The notes under the pieces: model-generated
What the model saw: only the letters and a program-made list of their open reading frames with translations
The model's database searches: none
Told to the model about the DNA's origin: nothing
In this document: positions 41,778 to 50,912 of the stretch, piece after piece
How positions within the stretch are numbered: the first letter of the stretch is position 1
Layout of the letters: each line of letters begins with the position of its first letter
Position numbers and translations under genes: made by a program
DNA from: GCA-2733415 sp964635575
GTDB lineage: Bacteria; Bacteroidota; Bacteroidia; Flavobacteriales; Flavobacteriaceae
Direction of reading: 5' to 3'
Assembly: GCA_964635575.1 (NCBI GenBank)
Contig: CAZWNY010000006.1
Span: 1 to 51,541 of the forward strand
DNA: 51,541 nt

Positions 41778-42254
41778 TTAAAATCTAAAGTGTGAGAATG
41801 CTTTATTAGCTTCCGCCATTTTATGCACATCCATTCTTTTCTTTACTGCAGAACCTTCTTCTTTAGCTGCAGCTAAAACCTCAGACGCTAAACGAACAGC
41901 CATTGACTTTTCATTTCTTTTACGAGAGTAACTGATTAACCATTTAATTGCCATTGAAACTTTTCTGTCCGCTCTAATTGGCATTGGGATTTGAAATGTT
42001 GCTCCACCAACCCTACGACTACGTACTTCTACGTGAGGCATAACATTCGACAACGCTTCTTTCCAAACTTCTAATGATGATTTTTCTTCATCATTTTTTT
42101 TCTCCTCTATAATATCCATTGCATCATAGAACACTTTAAAAGCAACCGACTTTTTACCGTCATACATTAAGTTATTCACAAAACGTGTTACCAGTTGGTC
42201 ATTAAACCTTGGATCTGGTAAAAGTGGTCTTTTTTTCGCCTTTCTTTTTCTCAT
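41778..42254 (-). CDS. rpsG: 30S ribosomal protein S7
   Basis: 158 residues: MRKRKAKKRPLLPDPRFNDQ, LVTRFVNNLMYDGKKSVAFK, EVRSRRVGGATFQIPMPIRA and ARKRNEKSMAVRLASEVLAA-like helix (here SRKRNEKSMAVRLASEVLAA). S7 nucleates assembly of the 30S head and in E. coli regulates the str operon. It follows rpsL after 27 nt. Confidence 0.98.
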   Translation of the reverse strand: MRKRKAKKRPLLPDPRFNDQLVTRFVNNLMYDGKKSVAFKVFYDAMDIIEEKKNDEEKSSLEVWKEALSNVMPHVEVRSRRVGGATFQIPMPIRADRKVSMAIKWLISYSRKRNEKSMAVRLASEVLAAAKEEGSAVKKRMDVHKMAEANKAFSHFRF

Positions 42255-42281
42255 GTCTTTTTCTTAAAAAATTTTTACTTT

Positions 42282-42656
42282 TTACTTTTTAGGGCGTTTC
42301 GCACCATACTTAGATCTACGTTGCGTACGTCCTTCAACACCTGCGGTATCCAAAGCACCACGCACAATGTGATATCTAACTCCTGGTAAATCTTTTACTC
42401 TTCCTCCTCTAACTAATACTATCGAGTGCTCTTGTAAATTGTGACCCTCACCACCGATGTATGCATTTACTTCGTTACCGTTTGTTAAACGAACCCTTGC
42501 TACCTTACGCATTGCTGAGTTTGGTTTTTTAGGAGTCGTCGTATAAACACGAGTACACACACCACGTCTTTGAGGACACGAATTTAAGGCAACCGATTTA
42601 CTCTTCTTAGTTATTTTGGTTCTTCCTTTCCTTACTAATTGTGAAATAGTTGGCAT
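42282..42656 (-). CDS. rpsL: 30S ribosomal protein S12
   Basis: 124 residues: MPTISQLVRKGRTKITKKSK, TTPKKPNSAMRKVARVRLTN, GGEGHNLQEHSIVLVRGGRV and KDLPGVRYHIVRGALDTAG. Lysines in TPKKPNSA and RVKDLPG correspond to K43 and K88 of E. coli and are unchanged, so no sequence sign of streptomycin resistance is present. S12 sits at the decoding centre. It opens the 17-kb cluster, with a strong promoter at 42712-42742. Confidence 0.98.
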   Translation of the reverse strand: MPTISQLVRKGRTKITKKSKSVALNSCPQRRGVCTRVYTTTPKKPNSAMRKVARVRLTNGNEVNAYIGGEGHNLQEHSIVLVRGGRVKDLPGVRYHIVRGALDTAGVEGRTQRRSKYGAKRPKK

Positions 42657-42711
42657 AATTGTTTTTACTAATTTTTTGTTATATAAATCCTCTAATCTTC
42701 TTAAAGGGGTG

Positions 42712-42742
42712 CAAATGTATAAATATTATTCTATTAATCAAA
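42712..42742 (-). promoter_or_regulatory. Main promoter of the ribosomal cluster (rpsL)
   Basis: On the minus strand TTTG (42739-42742) and TACATTTG (42712-42719) are exactly 19 nt apart and are followed by CACCCC. This is as good a Bacteroidota promoter as the one for rpmH. The leader to rpsL is about 50 nt. Confidence 0.88.
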
Positions 42743-42812
42743 CCTCTGATTGCTTTATTTTCTAAATTTAAAAAATAAAGCACAATATTCTCCTTAATCA
42801 TCCGTTTCTAAT

Positions 42813-42820
42813 TAGTTTTG
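42813..42820 (+). promoter_or_regulatory. -7 box of the Omp85-like gene
   Basis: TAGTTTTG matches TAnnTTTG, 45 nt before the ATG and divergent from the rpsL promoter. No TTG lies at the -33 distance. Confidence 0.45.
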
Positions 42821-42835
42821 TGACGTTAGTTTTTT

Positions 42836-42860
42836 TTAATTAAAAAACTTTTTTAATTAA
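42836..42860 (+). promoter_or_regulatory. Perfect palindrome just upstream of the Omp85-like start codon
   Basis: Arms TTAATTAAAAAA (42836-42847) and TTTTTTAATTAA (42849-42860) are perfect 12-bp reverse complements around one C, ending 4 nt before the ATG at 42865. It would lie in the 5' leader of the transcript. It may be a protein-binding site or an RNA helix that limits ribosome access. Confidence 0.5.
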
Positions 42861-42864
42861 GTTT

Positions 42865-44535
42865 ATGAAACATTTCTTACTATACCTTATTATGTGTACT
42901 AATTTCTTGACCACATCTTTTGGTCAAAATTTAGAGCTAAAAATTGTAGGAAAAGATAGTATCAGCAAACGGTTTTTAAAAGAATACAAAAACTCCTTTA
43001 AAAACATGAATAGCTTAACGGAAGAAATTACACTTTTAAAAAAAGAACTATCAAATCAAGGTTTTTTTAATTTTAAAACCGATAGCCTACTAAAAATAAC
43101 TAAGAATAGCTATCTTTTAAATTTTAACACAAAACAATGCTACAAACACATCACTATTAATTACAAAAACAACATACTTAAAAAAGAACTCTCTGCCGTT
43201 TTAACTAAAAACACAACCTTAACCGAAAATTCTTTTTTTTGTCCTACTAAAAATTTACAAGAAAATTTAAACAATATACTCACCTACCTTAGTCGTTCTG
43301 GAAAAACATTTAGCAGTTTACAACTAACAAACATTCGCATTTATAAAAACGAAGTTATTGCCGATTTACAAATTAAAGAAACTAAACAAAATCGAATTTC
43401 AAAGGTCACAATAAAAGGTTATGAAAAGTTTCCTAAAAAATTTGTTCATCAATATTTAAACTTAAAAGTAAACCAAGTTTTAAACCTTGATGAAATACAA
43501 AAAAAATCAGCTTTACTTAATCAACTTCCATTTGCAAACGAACTCAAACAACCTGAAGTTTTATTTACAAAGGAAACGAACACCGTTTTTTTATATATTG
43601 ACAAAAAAAAAAATAATCTTTTTGATGGTTATATTGGTTTTTCTACAAACCCTGAAACTCAAAAACTAGAACTCAACGGGAATATTAACCTAAGACTATT
43701 AAATAACTTAAATAGCGGAGAAGAGTTTAATTTCAAATACTTATCCACAGCAGACGAACAAAAAAGAATACAACTAAACATCAACCTCCCTTACTTACTC
43801 AATACTTCATTTGGTATTGAAGGCGGGCTAAATATTTTTAAAAAAGATTCTTCCTTTACAAACAGCACACAAAATATAAAATTAAACTACGCAATACAGC
43901 AACTTACAAATATTAGCATCGGAACACGTTTTACCAAATCAACTACAACAAACGACACCTCAGTAGCTAATCAGGATTTTAGTAAAAATGAATATTCTAC
44001 CTTTTTTAACCATCAAAAAAATCAAAATCATTCCTTTTTTAGAGAAAAAAACAAAACAACCTTAGAAATAGCTCTTGCCGAAAGAAGAACAAGTAACAAA
44101 AATACTCCTCAGCAAATTATACGTTTTTATAGCGCGCATATTTTTAACATAAACAAAACAAACTCCATATACATTAAAAATCAGAGTTTCTATTTAATAT
44201 CGGACACTGTTTTGGAAAACGAAATGGAATTTATTGGAGGCATCAACTCCATTAGAGGTTTTCAAGAAAACAGTATTCCTTCAAACCTATATAGCTATCT
44301 AAACACTGAATACCGCATACAACTTAGCAACAAACTATACATGCATAGCGTAATAGATTATGGTTTTACAAAAAACAACAATAAGTCAAATACGTTGTTT
44401 TCTTTTGGATTTGGAGGCGGATTAAAAAGCAAAAACAACCTTATTCGGTTTATTATCGCCAACAGCAGGACTAATAATGAAAAAACAAAGCTTTCCAACT
44501 CACAAATACATTTAAGCCTAATTAGCTCATTTTAA
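42865..44535 (+). CDS. Small Omp85/BamA-like outer-membrane protein
   Basis: 556 residues with a signal peptide ending about SFGQ (20-21). The N-terminal half is periplasmic, with at least one POTRA-like repeat at about 175-245 (ISKVTIKGYEKFPKKFVHQY ... FANELKQPEVLF). From about 250 on, alternating strands suggest a beta-barrel. GGINSIRGFQENSIP (458-472) carries the RGF motif (R464-F466) of Omp85 proteins, and the chain ends in Phe like many barrels. It is much shorter than BamA (about 800-900 in this family) and is not TamB-linked here. It could translocate or insert surface proteins or lipids; the substrate is unknown. It is divergent from the ribosomal cluster. Confidence 0.78.
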   Translation: MKHFLLYLIMCTNFLTTSFGQNLELKIVGKDSISKRFLKEYKNSFKNMNSLTEEITLLKKELSNQGFFNFKTDSLLKITKNSYLLNFNTKQCYKHITINYKNNILKKELSAVLTKNTTLTENSFFCPTKNLQENLNNILTYLSRSGKTFSSLQLTNIRIYKNEVIADLQIKETKQNRISKVTIKGYEKFPKKFVHQYLNLKVNQVLNLDEIQKKSALLNQLPFANELKQPEVLFTKETNTVFLYIDKKKNNLFDGYIGFSTNPETQKLELNGNINLRLLNNLNSGEEFNFKYLSTADEQKRIQLNINLPYLLNTSFGIEGGLNIFKKDSSFTNSTQNIKLNYAIQQLTNISIGTRFTKSTTTNDTSVANQDFSKNEYSTFFNHQKNQNHSFFREKNKTTLEIALAERRTSNKNTPQQIIRFYSAHIFNINKTNSIYIKNQSFYLISDTVLENEMEFIGGINSIRGFQENSIPSNLYSYLNTEYRIQLSNKLYMHSVIDYGFTKNNNKSNTLFSFGFGGGLKSKNNLIRFIIANSRTNNEKTKLSNSQIHLSLISSF

Positions 44536-44596
44536 ACAATTAAACCTTTTTTTTTAACATTTTATTAAAAAAAAATGAAAGATTTTTGCTTTAAAA

Positions 44597-44628
44597 GTTG
44601 TTTAATTAACTTTTTATTATGATTTTTG
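44597..44628 (+). promoter_or_regulatory. Promoter of the susC-like operon
   Basis: GTTG (44597-44600) and GATTTTTG (44621-44628) are 20 nt apart and followed by GC. The first base of the -7 box is off consensus. It lies 30 nt before the SusC start. Confidence 0.5.
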
Positions 44629-44657
44629 GCATTGGCTAATTCAAATAAATTATAAAA

Positions 44658-47600
44658 ATGAAAACAAAATTTAAAGGATTTTTAACACTATTATTAGTGT
44701 TTGTCGTGCAAATTACTTTTGCACAAGAAAAAACAGTATCCGGTACGGTTGTTGACGAAAGCAACATGCCTTTACCAGGAGCAACTGTTTTAATTAAAAA
44801 CACCGCAACTGGTGTTTCAACTGATTTTGATGGTAATTACTCCATCGAAGCAAAACAAGGAGATGTATTAACATTCTCTTTTGTTGGTTACAAAAACCAA
44901 TCAGTTACTGTTGGATCGTCTAACAGTGTAAATGTTAATATGGACCCAGATAACTCACTTGATGAAGTTTTAATTGAGGCTGCTTATGATATTAAAAAAG
45001 CAAAACCTTTAGTAAATACTGCTGTTCAGGTAATATCTTCTGAAACTATTGAAAACAGACCTAACACATCTCTTTTACAGACGTTACAAGGACAAGTTGC
45101 TGGTTTAAATATTACGACTTCTAATGGGCAACCAGGTGCAGTATCGGATATTTTAATTCGTGGTATTGGATCCTTGAGTGGATCTACTCAGCCGTTGTTT
45201 GTTATTGATGGTATTCCTTCTGACCAAACTGCGTTTAGAGCGTTAAACCCTAATGACATTGCTTCTTTTGTAACTTTAAAAGATGCTGGAGCAACTGCTA
45301 TTTATGGAAATAGAGGGTCAAACGGTGTTATTCTTGTTACAACAAAAGGAGGTAAATATAATTCTGATTTTAAAGTTAATTACACCGCTATTACTAGTGT
45401 TTCTAGAATTCAAGAGCCTACTTACGATTTAATGAATAGTGGACAACAACTTCGATTGGAAAGACTTATGGGTGTTGGCAGAGGTGTAGGACTTGGGGAT
45501 TCAGAAATCGATGCTATTAATGCACAAGTAAATACTGACTGGGTTGATGTCTTTTTTAGAGATGCCTTTACAAGTACACATACTTTAAATTTCAGTTCTG
45601 GAGGAGAAAACGTTAAATCGTTTAGCTCTTTAGGATATACGGATCAAGAAGGTATTGTAAGAACAAGTGGATTAAAAAGATTCAACTTCAGAAACAATAC
45701 TAATGGAAAATCTTCTAATGGAAAATTTACTTACGGGACTAATATTTCATTAAACCTTGTAACGCAAAACAGGATTGATCAACGATCAGGTGTTGTAAAC
45801 CAAAATTATGTTGTTGGTGCATATGGTGCATTACCACATCTGTCTCCAGATCAATTTGTACCTGGAACAGGAATACCTTTATTTACAGGTTTTAATTCTA
45901 CTCCATTTTTATTAATGGATAAATTACAGACTGCTGTAAACAAAAGAGATGAAGTTAGAGTTTTAGGAGGACTTAACGGAAACTACAAATTGACTGACAA
46001 GTTAACTGTCGGCTCAAGGTTTGGTGTCGATTATTTATCTAGAACCAATTTACTAACAACTGATCCTTCATCATTTAACGGTCAATTTTTTGCAGATAAT
46101 GACCCTTCTAACCCAGGTCAACGTTTACCAGGAGGTATGCAAGATCAATCTTTAAGAAGAGATGTAAGTTACAATGTTGTAAACTCGTTAACATATTCAA
46201 CTACGATTAAAGAAAAGCACACTTTAAATGCAGGTATTTATACCGAGTATTTTAAAGCACATAGAAGATCATTTGGATTTCGTCAGAACGGACTAGACAG
46301 TAAAACATTTTATCCTGGTGATGGTAGTGGGTTTATTAGTGATGTAACTGCTCATGATAGTTTTGTTGATACTGTAAGGGCTGATAATTTAAATTCTGGA
46401 TTATTTTCATACTTTGGAAACTTAGATTATGATTATAATAGAAAATATGGTTTTACTGCAACTTTAAGAAGGGATGCCTCTTCTAGATTTACAGGAGACA
46501 ATCAATGGGGTACTTTTTACGCTGTAAGTGGTCGATGGAATATTGACCAAGAAAGCTTTATGGATAACACTAAAATGAATCTTTTAAAATTAAGAGCTTC
46601 ATACGGTGAAACTGGTAACCAACAGATTAGTGGGACTAGTAACTTTTCTGCACTAAATAACACTCAAGACTTGTATGCTACAGGTGGCGGATATGGTGGT
46701 GCAAATTCAATAATTTATGGTCAAATTGGAAATGACCAATTAAGATGGGAAACAGCAATTCAAACTAATATTGGTTTAGATTTTGGAGCGTATAACAACC
46801 GTATTTCAGGAACTTTAGATGTGTACAACAAAAAATCAGAAGGTTTATTTACAGCACAACCTATACAAGCAATTGCAGGAGTAACTTCTTTATTTAAAAA
46901 TCAAGGAGAAATTACTAACAAAGGAGTTGAATTACTTTTAAGATACCAACTTATTAAAAATGATAACGATGGTTTAAATATAGGTTTAATGTTTAATGGA
47001 AGTTATAATGAAGCTACACGTACTGGTGCAAACTTAGAAAACGTAGAAGAAGGCGGTAAATTATTCCAATACAATGTAGTCCGATACGCTGGTGTTAACC
47101 CTGCAAACGGTAGTTTATTGTTTTATGACATAAATGGCAACATTACTGAAACCCCTGACGTTGATAATGACAGAGTATTTACAGACCGAAACAGATTACC
47201 TGATTATCAAGGTGGTTTTGGTGTAAACGGTGATTACAAAGGGTTTTTCTTTGAAACGCAATTTAATTACGCTATTGGTGTAGATCGTTTTGATTTTGAC
47301 TACTCTGGACTTGTTGATCCTAATGGTGTTGGAAACTTTAGAAGTAGTACTGATTTATTAAATGCTTGGACTCCTTCAAATACGGCTACAAACATCCCGT
47401 CATTAACAGCAAGTAACTTAACTGTTATTGGTGCAGGAGCAAGTGATCGTTTCATACAAAATGCAGATTACTTAAGGTTACGTTTTGTTTCTTTCGGATA
47501 TAGCTTTAATAAAGAGACGTTAAAAAGATTTAAACTTAGTAATTTAAAAATATTTGTAAACGGTGAAAACTTGTTAACTTTTAGTAAGTGGCAAGGATAC

Positions 47601-47681
47601 GATGTAGAGGGAGTTGCAAGCACACAAGATGCATTTCCTACAGCTAGAGTAGTTTCTGCAGGTCTTGAAATAGGATTTTAA
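44658..47681 (+). CDS. SusC/RagA-family TonB-linked outer-membrane receptor
   Basis: 1007 residues. A signal peptide (to about residue 22, TFAQ) is followed by a carboxypeptidase-regulatory-like domain (about 26-105: SGTVVDESNMPLPGATVLIK ... SFVGYKNQSVTV). A TonB-box-like LDEVLIEAAY, a plug (LLQTLQGQVAGLNITTSNGQ ... DAGATAIYGNRGSNGVILVT) and a 22-strand barrel ending in LEIGF complete it. SusC proteins import large substrates across the outer membrane, with a SusD lid. The next gene, 20 nt on, is that SusD. No glycosidase, peptidase or SusR/ECF regulator is in the window, so the substrate cannot be assigned. Confidence 0.95.
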   Translation: MKTKFKGFLTLLLVFVVQITFAQEKTVSGTVVDESNMPLPGATVLIKNTATGVSTDFDGNYSIEAKQGDVLTFSFVGYKNQSVTVGSSNSVNVNMDPDNSLDEVLIEAAYDIKKAKPLVNTAVQVISSETIENRPNTSLLQTLQGQVAGLNITTSNGQPGAVSDILIRGIGSLSGSTQPLFVIDGIPSDQTAFRALNPNDIASFVTLKDAGATAIYGNRGSNGVILVTTKGGKYNSDFKVNYTAITSVSRIQEPTYDLMNSGQQLRLERLMGVGRGVGLGDSEIDAINAQVNTDWVDVFFRDAFTSTHTLNFSSGGENVKSFSSLGYTDQEGIVRTSGLKRFNFRNNTNGKSSNGKFTYGTNISLNLVTQNRIDQRSGVVNQNYVVGAYGALPHLSPDQFVPGTGIPLFTGFNSTPFLLMDKLQTAVNKRDEVRVLGGLNGNYKLTDKLTVGSRFGVDYLSRTNLLTTDPSSFNGQFFADNDPSNPGQRLPGGMQDQSLRRDVSYNVVNSLTYSTTIKEKHTLNAGIYTEYFKAHRRSFGFRQNGLDSKTFYPGDGSGFISDVTAHDSFVDTVRADNLNSGLFSYFGNLDYDYNRKYGFTATLRRDASSRFTGDNQWGTFYAVSGRWNIDQESFMDNTKMNLLKLRASYGETGNQQISGTSNFSALNNTQDLYATGGGYGGANSIIYGQIGNDQLRWETAIQTNIGLDFGAYNNRISGTLDVYNKKSEGLFTAQPIQAIAGVTSLFKNQGEITNKGVELLLRYQLIKNDNDGLNIGLMFNGSYNEATRTGANLENVEEGGKLFQYNVVRYAGVNPANGSLLFYDINGNITETPDVDNDRVFTDRNRLPDYQGGFGVNGDYKGFFFETQFNYAIGVDRFDFDYSGLVDPNGVGNFRSSTDLLNAWTPSNTATNIPSLTASNLTVIGAGASDRFIQNADYLRLRFVSFGYSFNKETLKRFKLSNLKIFVNGENLLTFSKWQGYDVEGVASTQDAFPTARVVSAGLEIGF

Positions 47682-47701
47682 ACATTAAAAAACAAAAAAC
47701 A

Positions 47702-49177
47702 ATGAAAACAATAAGTAAAATAATTTTAATCTTGTTTATTGCCTCTTTACATTCATGTCAAGACGCAATAGATATCAATCAAGTTGGTTTATTAACACCA
47801 GACAGAGCAATCCAAGATGTAGATGACATTGATGCTAATCTTTTAGGGGCTTATGCTTATTTAGATAACACCTCTCAAATACAATTTAATGGAACTTATA
47901 CCGATGAATTAGGAATTGGTAATACAAATGGAGGTCAAAACTTAGATGAGTTAGCTTTAGTATTAAATGCAGGAAGCGGAAAACCAGCAAGTTTATGGAT
48001 TGGCAACTATGTAGCAATGGCACAAGTTAACAGATTAATTGAATCTGCTAATATTATTACTCCAGAGGCTAGTGAGTTAGCGAGATATAATAATCTTTTA
48101 GCACAAGCATATACAATGCGTGCATACTTACATCTAGAACTACAAGCGTATTTTAGTACTGATTTAACAGATGATAATGCTTTAGGGGTAATTGCTCTAA
48201 ATTATTTACCTGGTATTGAAGATGCTATTGCACGTAACACTAACGGAGAGGTGTTTACACTTATCGAAAGTGATCTTAACCTTGCTGAAAGCTTATTTAG
48301 CGGCTCAGGAAGTGGTGTTACCTTTTTTAATACAGATGTAGTAAATGCTATTAGAGCACGTATGTATGCTTACAGAGGAGATTATGCAAATGCAGAAATA
48401 TATGCAACGGCTTTATTGGCAGCTTACCCTTTAGCAGATACAGCTACTTACCCAGCAATGTTTACAGATACTGCTGATGGTGAAGTAATTTTTAAATTAG
48501 AAAGAACCGTTGGAGATAGATTCCAGGGTCAAGGAACAAGCGGTGGTGGATATGTAGGAAGCTTATACTCTTTTGTAAGTGCTGATGTTAATGGAGCTTT
48601 ATTTTTAGAAATGGGAAGAGCTTTGTTTAACCAATTAAACCCTGCAGATGTAAGGTACGGTGTTTTAGTGCACCCTACATCTATAATTGATCCTAGTTAT
48701 ACAACTAGTTCTGACTATAGAAATACAGACGTATTGGCTATTAATAAATATGCTGCAACTGAAGGTATTAACTTAATGGCTGATCTTAAAATATTTAGAA
48801 GTTCTGAAATGCTATTTATTATGGCAGAGGCAAAAGCAAATAATGCAACTGATCTTTCAGGAGCTGCTGTGTTAATTAAAGAATTAAGAGATGCTCGTTT
48901 TGGTTCTGCACAACCATTACCAACTTATGCTAACGAACAAGAAGCTTTCGCTGATATTTTAGCGGAAAGAAGAATTGAATTGGCTTTTGAAGGACACAGA
49001 TGGGTAGATTTAAAAAGACTAGGAGCTGTAGCAAATGTAGCAATTGATAAAGACCCACGTGATTGCGAAATTACTGGCGGATGTACTTTAGCAATTAATT
49101 CATATAAGTTTACAATGCCTATTCCTGTTAATGAATTAGATCTTAACGCTGCATTAGTGCAGAATCCAGGTTATTAA
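47702..49177 (+). CDS. SusD/RagB-family surface lipoprotein
   Basis: 491 residues with a lipoprotein signal (Cys at 19 in LHSCQD). The helical SusD fold is indicated by early TPR-type helices (LARYNNLLAQAYTMRAYLHL) and the diagnostic C-terminal block DILAERRIELAFEGHRWVDL KRLG. It is the ligand-binding lid of the upstream SusC channel, exposed on the cell surface. An acidic residue follows the Cys closely, in keeping with surface export signals described for Flavobacteriia. The accessory lipoprotein gene follows after 22 nt. Confidence 0.95.
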   Translation: MKTISKIILILFIASLHSCQDAIDINQVGLLTPDRAIQDVDDIDANLLGAYAYLDNTSQIQFNGTYTDELGIGNTNGGQNLDELALVLNAGSGKPASLWIGNYVAMAQVNRLIESANIITPEASELARYNNLLAQAYTMRAYLHLELQAYFSTDLTDDNALGVIALNYLPGIEDAIARNTNGEVFTLIESDLNLAESLFSGSGSGVTFFNTDVVNAIRARMYAYRGDYANAEIYATALLAAYPLADTATYPAMFTDTADGEVIFKLERTVGDRFQGQGTSGGGYVGSLYSFVSADVNGALFLEMGRALFNQLNPADVRYGVLVHPTSIIDPSYTTSSDYRNTDVLAINKYAATEGINLMADLKIFRSSEMLFIMAEAKANNATDLSGAAVLIKELRDARFGSAQPLPTYANEQEAFADILAERRIELAFEGHRWVDLKRLGAVANVAIDKDPRDCEITGGCTLAINSYKFTMPIPVNELDLNAALVQNPGY

Positions 49178-49199
49178 TAATTAAATAAATAAATAAATT

Positions 49200-49946
49200 A
49201 TGAAAAATATATTTTTAACACTAATTGCAGCAATAGTACTTATTGCATGTGACCCAAATGAACAAAAGCTTTTTAACGGTGAAAACGGAATGGCTTTTGC
49301 CGAAGGAAATTCTTCCCTTATAATACCAGATACTGGTATCATTTCAGGAACTGCAACCATAGAAATTACTACCTTATCAGGTACTGACAGAACTTACAAT
49401 GTTGAAGTAGTTATGGCTGATACCGATTTGCCAATCGCAAATTATACAATAGGAACTTTAACTATTCCTGCAAATTCATACAACGGATCATTAAGCGTAG
49501 ATTTTAATGACGCAATGTTAGCTGATTTTGTAACTTATGCTTTAAAATTAAAACTTATTGTACCTCCAGGTATTTCATTAGCAAAAACTGATGGAGATAT
49601 TTTTGTTTTTAATATTGCTAAAAAAGTAATTTGTAATGATGTAGAGCTTGCTCTAAACTTTGACTTTTGGGCAAGTGAAACTACCTGGGAAGTTAGAGAT
49701 GATACAGGTACAGTTGTAATGAATGGAGGTCCATATACTAATGGTGCAACCCCAATAACCGTTCCGTTTACTTTAGCAGATGGTTGTTATACTTTTGAAA
49801 TGTTTGATACTTATGCAGATGGCATGTATGCTTCACCTACTGATATTGGTAGTTATTCTTTAACATGTGCAGGCGTTATTGTTCATGTAACCGGAGGTGG
49901 AGCTTTTGGATCTAGTGAAGTATCAACTTTTTGTGTTAACCCATAA
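49200..49946 (+). CDS. Accessory SusCD-linked lipoprotein with C-terminal secreted-protein domain
   Basis: 248 residues; lipobox LIAC (Cys 17). Residues about 25-140 form a beta-rich domain like those of SusE/F-position proteins (FAEGNSSLIIPDTGIISGTA ... FNIAKKVICN). Residues 147-248 look like a separate domain with the pattern TTWEVRDDTGTVVMNGGPY, DGCYTFEMFDTYADGMY and GGGAFGSSEVSTFC. I recognise the pattern from repeats in secreted peptidases and adhesins of marine Bacteroidota, but cannot name it with certainty. Cys pairs (146, 196, 223, 245) could form disulfides. It probably binds the SusCD ligand or cell-surface material. Confidence 0.72.
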   Translation: MKNIFLTLIAAIVLIACDPNEQKLFNGENGMAFAEGNSSLIIPDTGIISGTATIEITTLSGTDRTYNVEVVMADTDLPIANYTIGTLTIPANSYNGSLSVDFNDAMLADFVTYALKLKLIVPPGISLAKTDGDIFVFNIAKKVICNDVELALNFDFWASETTWEVRDDTGTVVMNGGPYTNGATPITVPFTLADGCYTFEMFDTYADGMYASPTDIGSYSLTCAGVIVHVTGGGAFGSSEVSTFCVNP

Positions 49947-49971
49947 TAAACTTAAATAAATTAAATAAATT

Positions 49972-50829
49972 ATGAAAAATTATATAAAAATATTTACAAT
50001 AATAAGTATATCCTTATTATTGGTTAATTGTGATAGCACAAGTTATTTAGGAGGTGCAGACCCATATAGTGGTTGGATAGAGTTTAACTCTGATACTCAA
50101 GTTATTTCCGGTGGAGATTGCCCGAGTACAACTCCTATTACTCTACCTGTTACTTCATACGCAATTTTAAATGATAAAGATGATGTAATAGTAAGTTATA
50201 CTATTAATGATTTAGTAGGAAATTCTTCAGATTTTTTATCTGCTGACTCAGGAACATTTATAATTCCTAAAGGATCGTTAACTGGAGAATTAGTTTTACC
50301 TGTAATTAATGGAGCAATCCTTACTAGCGGTACTTCTTTTGAAGTTACGTTAACGGACACAAATAGAAGTAACCTTTCTGTAGGTTTACCTGACGGAAGT
50401 AAAATTAAAACCATTACTCTTACTGCCGGCAAGTATCTTAAAGCGGGTACTTACAGCACATTAAGTAACGGAGACGCAAGTCCTGTATGGGCTGCTTTTG
50501 GACTACCAGGTTCTCCTATCGTAACGGATTTAGCTTATGAAGTTACCATTACCGAGACAGCAGTTACGGGTGTTTTTGAAGTATCTGATAGTACTTCTGG
50601 AGTTTATATACATTTTTACTCACCTTATGGTGGAGGAACTGCTGACAGATCTATGGAGATTACTTCCGATCCTATTACAGGTGTTGTTTCAGGATCTGGA
50701 AACGGATTATTTGGTGGCGCTGTAACTTTTACAGGTACTTTAGACTGTGGCAATATAATTACTGGGAATTGGACTGGCAGTACAGCTGGGTCTTCAGATT
50801 CAGGAAGTGTTGTAATGACATTACAATAA
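49972..50829 (+). CDS. Accessory SusCD-linked lipoprotein
   Basis: 285 residues with a lipoprotein signal (Cys 20 in LVNCDS). After a Gly/Ser-rich linker, about 35-150 is beta-rich and resembles Calx-beta-like or DUF1735-like sandwiches (STTPITLPVTSYAILNDKDD ... FEVTLTDTNRSNLSVGLPDG). Residues 150-285 form a second beta-rich region of unknown family ending GSTAGSSDSGSVVMTLQ. It is the last gene of the four-gene operon, 25 nt after its neighbour and before a strong terminator. It occupies the SusE/SusF position and probably helps bind the ligand at the surface; the ligand is unknown. Confidence 0.7.
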   Translation: MKNYIKIFTIISISLLLVNCDSTSYLGGADPYSGWIEFNSDTQVISGGDCPSTTPITLPVTSYAILNDKDDVIVSYTINDLVGNSSDFLSADSGTFIIPKGSLTGELVLPVINGAILTSGTSFEVTLTDTNRSNLSVGLPDGSKIKTITLTAGKYLKAGTYSTLSNGDASPVWAAFGLPGSPIVTDLAYEVTITETAVTGVFEVSDSTSGVYIHFYSPYGGGTADRSMEITSDPITGVVSGSGNGLFGGAVTFTGTLDCGNIITGNWTGSTAGSSDSGSVVMTLQ

Positions 50830-50874
50830 TAAAATTTATTATACTTCCTCTTTTAGGAAAATAATAACTCTAAT

Positions 50875-50912
50875 AAAAAAGGTGTGTAGATCTATTCTAC
50901 ACACCTTTTTTT
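50875..50912 (+). terminator. Terminator of the SusCD operon
   Basis: Arms 50875-50890 and 50896-50911 form a perfect 16-bp stem (AAAAAAGGTGTGTAGA / TCTACACACCTTTTTT) with a 5-nt loop and more T after it. It lies 46 nt after the last stop. Confidence 0.95.
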
